The notes under the pieces: generated by a model
What the model saw: only the letters and a program-made list of their open reading frames with translations
The model's database searches: none
Told to the model about the DNA's origin: nothing
Part shown: piece after piece, positions 52,268 through 59,370 of the stretch
Numbering within the stretch: position 1 is the stretch's first letter
Layout of the letters: the number at the start of each line of letters is the position of its first letter
Source of the DNA: Lachnospiraceae bacterium
Lineage (GTDB): Bacteria > Bacillota > Clostridia > Lachnospirales > Lachnospiraceae
Assembly: GCA_009774215.1 (NCBI GenBank)
Contig: VSNH01000003.1
Location: 40,293 to 104,292, forward strand
Direction: 5' to 3'
Length of the DNA stretch: 64,000 bases
Made by a program: the position numbers and the translations under genes

Positions 52268-53344
52268 TCACGGTTCTTTCGAGGGCGTGACCTTGCACAT
52301 ATCCGCCCGGTAAAAATCTCTGTTGTCCACACCGTTCAGCCAACGCTCGGGCGCGAAAACCGTTTTTTCGGGATTCTTATTCAGATAAGACGCCCACCAG
52401 CTAAAGCTGCTGTTCGCAAGAATATGGTGTTTACAGCAGCTCATCAGGAGAAATTCCATATAATCGTTATCGGCAGCCCCGGACAGGTCAATCCAAGTGA
52501 TATCCTGTGCGAAAAACATACCCGATGCGCATTCCGTCATTTCCGCGCTTCCGCTTCTCCCTTTCTCTGCCGCATCCCGGCCAGCGTCCTTGCTTCCATT
52601 CCCCGCAAGCTGCCGCCTTGCCCACACCCGGTCATTGGTAAAAAGGTAGAAGCGGCATCCCGGATATCTCTCCCGCATCTGACGCATTCCTTCTATATAA
52701 TAGGCGTCCGTACAGATACCGCCGTACAGCTTCCGGTTATCTGGCGTCAAATAATCTCCCCTGCGAACGTGTATGCTTACAGAACACTCGTTATTTATCT
52801 CTTCCAAATATTGTCCGGCGGATTTTGTCTCCCTGCCGCTTCCGCCCCGACCGCTCTTTTCTCTCTCCGCCTTCTCAGCGTTCCCCCTCCCATCGCCGCT
52901 CAGGCATCCCGTCTGTTCCAGATACGCAATCAGCTTATCCGTATCGTAAGCTTCCCGCACCTGCGTCTCCGCCGCTTGAAAATATTTCTCCGTCTGCCAG
53001 TACCCTTCCAGATAAATGTCATCCCAGGTCAGCACCTCCGGAATAAAGAGCTTGCTCCCCTCAAAATAAGACTTTTTATGTCTGCCGAAGAGCTTCCGCC
53101 TCACCCGGCTCCACGGCTGCATGGAAGAATCAAGCATCTTAATCAGCTCCTCCTCGGACGGGCGCTCATAAGTGATTCCAAAAGGCGCAAGAGCAGGGAG
53201 CCTCTGCGGGTCTTCCGCAAACCCCGAAACATCGTCAATCTTTACCTCTCTGCCGAGCTCTTTCAGTTGCAAATAAAGGGCGTACTGGAACATCTGGTTG
53301 CCCAAGCCGCCCGCAAGTTGTATAATTACCATCTCTTCATCCAT
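52268..53344 (-). CDS. GT11 alpha-1,2-fucosyltransferase-like protein (copy 2) with low-complexity inserts
   Basis: 358 residues. VIIQLAGGLGNQMFQYALYL at the start, SIHVRRGDYLTPDN at ~190-202, FYLFTNDRVWARRQL and CKHHILANSSFSWWASYLN are the GT11 blocks. Two polar Gly/Lys/Glu-rich inserts (about 148-178 and 248-272) interrupt the fold at loop positions and are absent from the paralogue at 37666-38577. The start could be either of two in-frame ATGs 12 bases apart; neither has a strong ribosome site. Confidence 0.88.
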   Translation of the reverse strand: MDEEMVIIQLAGGLGNQMFQYALYLQLKELGREVKIDDVSGFAEDPQRLPALAPFGITYERPSEEELIKMLDSSMQPWSRVRRKLFGRHKKSYFEGSKLFIPEVLTWDDIYLEGYWQTEKYFQAAETQVREAYDTDKLIAYLEQTGCLSGDGRGNAEKAEREKSGRGGSGRETKSAGQYLEEINNECSVSIHVRRGDYLTPDNRKLYGGICTDAYYIEGMRQMRERYPGCRFYLFTNDRVWARRQLAGNGSKDAGRDAAEKGRSGSAEMTECASGMFFAQDITWIDLSGAADNDYMEFLLMSCCKHHILANSSFSWWASYLNKNPEKTVFAPERWLNGVDNRDFYRADMCKVTPSKEP

Positions 53345-53425
53345 TTTAGATTGCAGACAAGCTCAGCGTCTCCCGAAAAAAAATACACTGATTCTCCTCC
53401 GCCATCCGGCTTTTAAGAACACCCG

Positions 53426-54505
53426 CTATTTACTCATGCCGAGAAGCCGTTTCACCCTCACCTTACAGGGGATCACCACCTGCTCGTCCCACCGCTGTTT
53501 ACTGCAATAGGCATTGGGCGAACGATAAAAGAGCTTTAACTTTCTGCGGTCTCTCGGATCCGCTATGGGCGATAAGAACGCCTCCTCCGCACGCTTTCTG
53601 TCCTTCTCAAGAATCTCCTGCAGCCTCAGCATGTATGTCTCCCCGTCTTCCGCCTTGGAAAGTTCCCAATAAAATAACAGAAGTCTTTTATAAAAGAAAT
53701 AGTCGTGCGTCAGCGCAAGATCCTCTCTGCCCAGCTCTTTCAGCAGTTTTGTCTTATCATAGTAAGCCGGAATCTGATCCGTAAAAGTGCGGGAGTTGAT
53801 CCGGCAGTTCATAATGCTGTCCTCTCTGTCTATTATATAGTTATACAGGGCAATGTCAAGGTAAATGCAACGTCCGGCACGCGCCAGCGCCTCCGTCGCA
53901 AACACGATATCTTCGTACCAGCGGCCCTCCGGAAACGGATTTCCAATCAGCAGCTCCTTCCGATACAGCTTGTTCCACGCCGCATTCTGAATCGAAAATT
54001 CCTCCCGCTCCTCCACATAAACCGCCAGCGCCTCCTGCCCTTCAAAGAGAACAGCCCTGTCCACCGATTCATCCAGCGTGCGTGTACGGGAAACCTGACG
54101 GTAACGGCAGACCGCTATGTCCGCCCGTTTGTCCTTCAGCGCCGAAAACAGCTTCTCATACATATCCGGATCAATCCAGTCGTCCCCATCCACGAAGCCG
54201 ATATAGCTTCCCTGCGCCGCAGCAATTCCCGTGTTCCTCGCATGGGCAAGGCCGCCGTTCTCCTCGTGAATCACCCGTATACGGGAATCATTTTCAGCAA
54301 GTTCATCCAAAATCCGCCCGGTAGCATCCACGGAGCCGTCATCCACCACGATAATTTCCAGATTGCGATACGTCTGCTCGCAGACAGAACGGACGCCCCT
54401 CTCAATATATGCCTCTATATTATAGGCAGCGACAATCACGGAAAGTAATTCTGTCTGCTCATCCTCGTGCAGTTTGGGTGGTCGATATTGCTTTAAAATT
54501 TCCAT
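53426..54505 (-). CDS. Family 2 glycosyltransferase
   Basis: 359 residues. LLSVIVAAYNIEAYIERGV, IVVDDGSVDATG, YIGFVDGDDWIDPD (metal site), AAWNKLYRKELLIG and GRWYEDIVFA are the blocks of capsule-type GT2 enzymes. The ATG at 54505 has AAAGGAAGGG 8 bases upstream. It follows a 223-base AT-rich gap with a possible promoter and may be the first gene of a transcript containing the GT11 and ABC genes. Confidence 0.9.
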   Translation of the reverse strand: MEILKQYRPPKLHEDEQTELLSVIVAAYNIEAYIERGVRSVCEQTYRNLEIIVVDDGSVDATGRILDELAENDSRIRVIHEENGGLAHARNTGIAAAQGSYIGFVDGDDWIDPDMYEKLFSALKDKRADIAVCRYRQVSRTRTLDESVDRAVLFEGQEALAVYVEEREEFSIQNAAWNKLYRKELLIGNPFPEGRWYEDIVFATEALARAGRCIYLDIALYNYIIDREDSIMNCRINSRTFTDQIPAYYDKTKLLKELGREDLALTHDYFFYKRLLLFYWELSKAEDGETYMLRLQEILEKDRKRAEEAFLSPIADPRDRRKLKLFYRSPNAYCSKQRWDEQVVIPCKVRVKRLLGMSK

Positions 54506-54728
54506 GAAAATTACCCTTCCTTTCCCGCTCACAGTTCACGGCTCTCCACTTCATGTTTCTTATACAGCCGCCATTTCGTATCGCTCGCTATTCTTTATTG
54601 CGACTACATATTTCCATTATTATATGGAATAAATAACGCTTATCACCTGTTATGAAATTCTTTTCCAGAAAGCGGCAAATCACCCGTAACACTCGTTCTT
54701 CTAACCTTTTCTATGTCAAATAAATATA
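54506..54728. other. AT-rich intergenic gap
   Basis: About 220 bases between the amidotransferase and GT2 genes, clearly richer in A+T than the genes. It holds TATAAT (54624-54619 on the minus strand) with no convincing -35 box, and a nearby ATAAC...GTTAT palindrome (54636-54656). No gene, terminator or copy of the palindromic element is visible. The TATAAT could belong to an activator-dependent promoter for the GT2 gene. Confidence 0.4.
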
Positions 54729-56684
54729 TTATGATTTAATTTTTGATTCTTTTTGCCACTCCCGAAATATCAGAATGTACCAAATCTGCGGCCTCCAGAC
54801 ATTTTTCATAATATAATCATCCCATAATTTTTTTACCGCTGCCGTGTCAAACAGCCCTTGCTCCTCCAAGTCGGAAGGCGACAGCAGACTCTCCGCCCAC
54901 TCCCTTAAGTCCTTCTGTTTCAGCCAGCAGTGAAGCGGAATAGAGAATCCTTTTTTGGGTCGTTCCATCAGTTCACGAGGCACATAACGGTAAAGAATAT
55001 CCCGCAGAATCTTTTTGCTGCCCCCGCCTCCCTGCCGGTAAGACAGCGGCAGCGTCCATGCAAATTCGACCACATCCTTATCCAGCATCGGCACCCTCGT
55101 CTCCAGAGAAACCGCCATTGCCGTTCTGTCCACTTTGTTTAAGATATCGTCCGGATGATACATCAGCAGATCCATCAGCATCAGATTATGCTGCCCTTCC
55201 TCCAGAAGTCCGGCAGGATAAGTGTCCATCCATGTCTCGCCTGCCCTGCGGGGCTGCATGGCGTCCCAAGGGCCGAAATCCTGGTCGCAGCCCGTTATCC
55301 CGCGCTTAATCAGTCTCATCCCTTCCCCGATCTCCGAACGCAGATACATGTCCTCTATGCTCTTCGCCCCCAGAAGCCTTGCGCGGGTTGCCAGCGAAGC
55401 CTTCCCTGATACCGTCGCAAGCCCCGCCAGAGCGCTTGCGGGCCGGCGCAGGATACCCGGTATTTTTCTCGCCTTGTTCCAAATACGGTCAATAGAATAA
55501 TAGGTGTTATATCCGCAGAAAAGCTCGTCTCCGCCGTCCCCGCTCAACGATACCGTCACATGCTCCCTCGTGATTTTGCTCACCAGATAGGTGGGAATCT
55601 GCGAAGAGTCCGCAAACGGCTCGCCAAACATTCCCGCCAGCTTTGGAATCACGCTCTTGGCATCCTCCTCCGTGATATAGACCTCCGTATGCTCCGTTCC
55701 CAGATGCGCGGCAATCTCCTTCGCTATCGGCGCCTCGTTGTACTGCTCCTCCCACATACCCACGGTGAAAGTTCTGACCTTCTGCGCGCTCTGCGCCTGC
55801 ATCAGCGACACCACCGTGCTGCTGTCTATCCCGGCAGATAAAAATGCGCCCACCGGCACATCCGCCACCATCTGTCCGGCAATGGATTCCCGCAAAAGAC
55901 GCTCCAGCTCTTCCGCCGCTTCCGCTTCACTTCCCCGGAAGCGGTTTTTTTGTCCCATAACAGCTGTTTCCGTCATCGACCAGTAGCTCTCGATCTCCGG
56001 TTTATCAAATGGTGCTTTAACCTTTAATATTTTCCCCGGTTCCAGCTTCCAAATCCCGCGGTATATGGTATACGGGGCCGAAATGTAACCATAACACATG
56101 TAATCGCCCATGATATCGGCGTTGACCGAATTGGTAAATCCATCCAGAGAGGCAATCGCGCCGAGGTCCGAAGCGAAGACAAGGCTTCCATCATTTCCAC
56201 TGTTATTTATATTATCTTTTAATATTCCATAAAATAACGGCTTTTCTCCAACTCTGTCCCGTGCAAGAAATAACGCATGTTCTTCCCTGTCATACAACGC
56301 AATCGCAAACATTCCCTTGACCATTTTCAGTGTATCTTTCAATCCATAAGCAGCAACCGACTCCAGAAGCGTCTCCGTGTCGGAAGTGCCGCGAAAGGCA
56401 GGCACCCGTCCTTCCGCCAAAAGCTTTTTTCGAATGGAAGCGTGATTGTATATCTCCCCGTTATATGCGATCACATATCTGCCGTCCCGGGAAATCATGG
56501 GCTGCGCCCCGGCAGGCGACAGCTCCACAATCGCAAGCCGCCTGTGCCCCAGCACCACCCTATGATCCTCCGAAGCCCACACACCCGCCGCGTCCGGTCC
56601 CCGATGCTTCATTTTATCGCACATCCGCTTGATATTCTTCTGCCAGTCTCCCCTGAAATTACAAAAGCCCGCAATCCCACACAT
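54729..56684 (-). CDS. asnB: Glutamine-dependent asparagine-synthetase-type amidotransferase (copy 1)
   Basis: 651 residues. MCGIAGF supplies the N-terminal catalytic Cys of the class II glutaminase, followed by HRGPDAAG, GHRRLAIVELS and YNGEIYNH. The synthetase domain has FLSAGIDSSTVVSLM (PP-loop, with Ala in place of the first Gly of SGG) and LSGDGGDELFCGYN. It could make asparagine, but position in a glycan operon with a second copy suggests amidation of a uronic acid, as reported for some O-antigen loci. The AAAGGA site is ~11 bases from the ATG. Confidence 0.9.
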   Translation of the reverse strand: MCGIAGFCNFRGDWQKNIKRMCDKMKHRGPDAAGVWASEDHRVVLGHRRLAIVELSPAGAQPMISRDGRYVIAYNGEIYNHASIRKKLLAEGRVPAFRGTSDTETLLESVAAYGLKDTLKMVKGMFAIALYDREEHALFLARDRVGEKPLFYGILKDNINNSGNDGSLVFASDLGAIASLDGFTNSVNADIMGDYMCYGYISAPYTIYRGIWKLEPGKILKVKAPFDKPEIESYWSMTETAVMGQKNRFRGSEAEAAEELERLLRESIAGQMVADVPVGAFLSAGIDSSTVVSLMQAQSAQKVRTFTVGMWEEQYNEAPIAKEIAAHLGTEHTEVYITEEDAKSVIPKLAGMFGEPFADSSQIPTYLVSKITREHVTVSLSGDGGDELFCGYNTYYSIDRIWNKARKIPGILRRPASALAGLATVSGKASLATRARLLGAKSIEDMYLRSEIGEGMRLIKRGITGCDQDFGPWDAMQPRRAGETWMDTYPAGLLEEGQHNLMLMDLLMYHPDDILNKVDRTAMAVSLETRVPMLDKDVVEFAWTLPLSYRQGGGGSKKILRDILYRYVPRELMERPKKGFSIPLHCWLKQKDLREWAESLLSPSDLEEQGLFDTAAVKKLWDDYIMKNVWRPQIWYILIFREWQKESKIKS

Positions 56685-56724
56685 GTGTTATTTTTCCTTT
56701 CCCAGCCTTTTTCAACTTAGCCAC

Positions 56725-56820
56725 GGAGAATGCCGCTTTTCAGGCATTCTCCCGCGTGAAACTCAGTGTTTCTTGGCGTCCCGTCCAATGGCGGGACGTC
56801 TTTAGAAGCACTTTTCACGC
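56725..56820 (-). repeat. Nested palindromic intergenic element, copy 9
   Basis: Minus strand: hairpin A 56820-56754 with outer arms GCGTGAAA/TTTCACGC, second stem AGAAGCAC with GTGTTTCT (one non-Watson-Crick position), centre GACGTCCCGCC/GGACGGGACG; hairpin B 56752-56725 (GGAGAATGCC/GGCATTCTCC, perfect). No C. It begins at the last base of the SGNH gene's stop codon. Confidence 0.88.
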
Positions 56821-57974
56821 TACTCTTCGTATTGTGCGTAATCCCCGTTCGCAATCCGCTCCCTGATCGTCCTGATAGCCTCATCCTGCCTTGTTTTCCA
56901 CAACTCGTAGGATTTGTCCCACGACTTATAAACGGCATCTCCACGATGGTCAGGAAGCGCATAATGAGCCTGCAGATAACTTTCCAGGAAATCCGTGCAC
57001 TTTTCCGCCCCCACCGCATTGGTATGGCTGCCGTAATCTGCGAAATCTTCCTCAAAGACGATGCCGATCTCGTCGTAGTAATCGTTCATATTCAAAAAGC
57101 CGTAGCCGCTTTCTTTCACAATCCCGGCCATATAGTTGAACATCTGCTGTTCCTTTTCCGATTCCCCATAGGGTGAGACGAGAAACAGCGCCTCCTGCCC
57201 GTTCTCCTTCAAGTAAGCGAGCAGCTCCCGCAGATACGCCTCCTGCTCCTGCGGCATCGCCAGAACGCCTTCCATACCGCCGCAGGAAGGCTGTGGCTGC
57301 GGCCCCACCTCATCCCGAAAGGTATAGCCCTTTAACGGATGGCTGTGTCGATAGAACATATTTGCCCACTCCGAGGGCAGCGCCAGCATTTTCCAGTTCG
57401 TGTGGTACTTCATAATATCAATATAGTAGCTTAAGCGGCCCTCCTCGTCGTCCTCAGGCACCAGCCCCCGTATCGTGCGGATCCGCTGAAGCGAATAGCG
57501 CAGATTGTCGGTCACGCCTCTGGTATAGGCCATATTTTCCATCAGTCCCGCCTCTTCCATGGTAAACATGCGCATCTCGAAAATATAGAGCGCAGGCGAC
57601 TGGGTTTTCTCCGCCTCCTCCGCCAGATAGCGCATGGCCGCGGGCCGCTGTACGTTGGTGGAAAGCGGGTACATGGCGATCCCCGTCTCCCCCCACAGCT
57701 TTGGCGCCGCATAATAAGGAAACACCGGGCTGGAACCGATCATCACCACGTCCAGCGAATCCTTCTTTTCCGCATAAAAGCCCGCAAACCGATCCTTCAC
57801 GTCGCCGTTTGTCCGCACCATATAGGACACCGGCCAGAGGATAAGCAGAAACAGCAGCACGAAACCCGCCGCCTGCAGCGCCTCAAGCCGTCCTTTTCCG
57901 GGCCGCTTACCGTTATGCTTTTCTTCCGTCGAAATCTGAGGTTTTCCCTCTTCCGTCCCTCTGTCCCTACTCAC
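56820..57974 (-). CDS. Membrane-anchored SGNH-like protein, possible acetyltransferase
   Basis: 384 residues. One hydrophobic anchor near residues 35-55 after a basic N-terminus, so the body is extracytoplasmic. VVMIGSSPVFPYYA has the nucleophile-type G-S-S block, and FADYGSHTNAVGAEKCTDF has the D-x-x-H pair of SGNH hydrolases; AlgJ/DltD-like proteins share this layout and O-acetylate or alanylate surface polymers. The GTG at 57974 is chosen because AAGGAG stands 7 bases upstream; an ATG 18 bases earlier overlaps that site. A partner MBOAT acyltransferase is not visible here. Confidence 0.7.
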   Translation of the reverse strand: MSRDRGTEEGKPQISTEEKHNGKRPGKGRLEALQAAGFVLLFLLILWPVSYMVRTNGDVKDRFAGFYAEKKDSLDVVMIGSSPVFPYYAAPKLWGETGIAMYPLSTNVQRPAAMRYLAEEAEKTQSPALYIFEMRMFTMEEAGLMENMAYTRGVTDNLRYSLQRIRTIRGLVPEDDEEGRLSYYIDIMKYHTNWKMLALPSEWANMFYRHSHPLKGYTFRDEVGPQPQPSCGGMEGVLAMPQEQEAYLRELLAYLKENGQEALFLVSPYGESEKEQQMFNYMAGIVKESGYGFLNMNDYYDEIGIVFEEDFADYGSHTNAVGAEKCTDFLESYLQAHYALPDHRGDAVYKSWDKSYELWKTRQDEAIRTIRERIANGDYAQYEE

Positions 57975-58045
57975 AGAAGCTCTCCTTATCATATCATGCG
58001 TTATTTATTTGTGTCATTGTTCCCCAGCCGAATTACTATTATATG

Positions 58046-59155
58046 TTATTTATCCAGGATACCCTCAAAATAACTCTTCCACATAGGATTCACCCGCTCC
58101 GGCGCAAGTCTCTCCTGCATCTTAGCCGCCTCCCGGCCAAGCCCGTCCGCATAAACGGGATCGCCCAGAAGTCTGTCCATGGCTCTCTCCAGCGCCTCCT
58201 GATCCCCCGCAGGAATGACCAGTCCGTTCACGCCGTCCTCCATCAGCTCCTCCGTGCCGCCGCTCGGCACATCCGTGGCAATCACGGGCAGTCCCAGTGC
58301 CAGCGCTTCAATCAGAGCGTTGGAAACCCCCTCCGAGTAGGAAGTGAGCAAAAACAAGGAAGCCCGCTCTATCCGCACCGCCACATCCTGCACTACGCCC
58401 GGCAAAAGCACCCGCTCCGCAAGGCCAAGCGCTGCCGCCGTCTCTTCTATATGAGAGCGCAGCTCCCCGTCCCCATAGATCACAAGCGAATATTCCGGGT
58501 ATTTGTCCTTCAAAGCCGCAAAGGCGCGAAGCTGCATCTCATGATTCTTGTTGGCGTCCATGCGGCCCACAGACACGATCTTTTTCTCCCGCGCGCCCGC
58601 ATATCTTGGCCTGATAAAAGCAGGATTCAGGGAATTGGGCAAAATCACGGCCTTCTTCCCCACCTTCCCGCAAAAGAAACTTCTGGAACGCTCCGTCTGC
58701 AAAACAATCCCCGCCGCACAGGAAAAGAGAACATCCGCCAGCATCCGCATCCCCTTTGACGGATACTCCTCCTTCGCCTCCCCGACCACCGAGACAACAG
58801 CCTTCGTCTTTGTCCCCATGGCGGTGACGACCGCCATAAAATTATTTTTTCCGATACAGGACAGCACCAGATCCGGCTTTTGCTCTTTCCATATCACATG
58901 TAATTTATTGAGCCGCTTAAAGAAATTGACCGCCCGGCTGGCGGACACTTTTTCCTCCTCAATGTCGGAGAGGATTCTCACAATTCCATCCGGCAGATCA
59001 TACTCTTCCTCCTTCTGATATTGTGTCACCATAACGACACGATATCCTTCCGACTGAAAGTAGTCCGCCAGATTTACAAACACACGTTCTGCCCCGCCCT
59101 TGCGAAGAGAGCCAATATAAAAGGCTATTTTTTTTCGTTCATTTTTCTCACTCAT
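58046..59155 (-). CDS. GT4 glycosyltransferase
   Basis: 369 residues. IAFYIGSLRKGGAERVFVNLA at the N-terminus, IVSVGRMDANKNHEMQLRAF in the second domain and LFLLTSYSEGVSNALIEALALGLPVIAT (E-x7-E region). This is the subgroup of N-acetylgalactosamine/galactose transferases such as PglJ/PglH-like enzymes, though the exact sugar is unknown. The ribosome site is weak (AAGGAA about 13 bases away). The ATG overlaps a possible short remnant reading frame in the AT-rich region upstream. Confidence 0.87.
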   Translation of the reverse strand: MSEKNERKKIAFYIGSLRKGGAERVFVNLADYFQSEGYRVVMVTQYQKEEEYDLPDGIVRILSDIEEEKVSASRAVNFFKRLNKLHVIWKEQKPDLVLSCIGKNNFMAVVTAMGTKTKAVVSVVGEAKEEYPSKGMRMLADVLFSCAAGIVLQTERSRSFFCGKVGKKAVILPNSLNPAFIRPRYAGAREKKIVSVGRMDANKNHEMQLRAFAALKDKYPEYSLVIYGDGELRSHIEETAAALGLAERVLLPGVVQDVAVRIERASLFLLTSYSEGVSNALIEALALGLPVIATDVPSGGTEELMEDGVNGLVIPAGDQEALERAMDRLLGDPVYADGLGREAAKMQERLAPERVNPMWKSYFEGILDK

Positions 59156-59370
59156 GGTTTTGCATAAATTCCTTCATTTTTCGACTAATCACACCTGTTT
59201 TCGAATAATATTCCTGCATTTTTCGTCGGAATCTGTCAAAAATTGCATCCTTAATTAAATTCTCATTTATTTTCGTATGTTTGAAAATACAGATAATTCA
59301 TCCTATTTTCTGAAAATTCAATTTTGTTTTCGTCCAAATAACATTCGCAATTCTTTCGCTTTTTAAGATT
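59148..59370 (-). pseudogene. AT-rich gap with possible remnant of a small gene
   Basis: The gap downstream of the second amidotransferase gene is far richer in A+T than its surroundings. Two open stretches look protein-like: 34 sense codons directly after the amidotransferase stop and in its frame (containing KIEFSENRMNYLYFQTYENK), and a 49-codon stretch (59297-59148, containing DAIFDRFRRKMQEYYSKTG) in another frame that ends inside the next gene's start. Together they could be one frameshifted small gene or a decayed tail. In such AT-rich DNA, stretches this long can also arise by chance. Confidence 0.25.

Noticed and set aside
54619..54624. TATAAT in the 54.6 kb gap as a standard promoter
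   Set aside because: No acceptable -35 hexamer at 16-18 bases; recorded only as a possible activator-dependent site.
13315..56820. Repeated palindromes as a CRISPR array
   Set aside because: Copies are kilobases apart, variable and separated by genes; no array spacing or cas genes.
13364..56820. Element hairpins as intrinsic terminators
   Set aside because: None of the stems is followed by a T-run in the direction of transcription, and same-operon genes continue downstream.
58026..58040. TATAAT just after the GT4 gene at 58046 as a promoter for the SGNH-like gene
   Set aside because: It lies downstream of the SGNH start in transcription terms for that gene's neighbour and no -35 box occurs at 16-18 bases; only TTGAGG at 19 bases.
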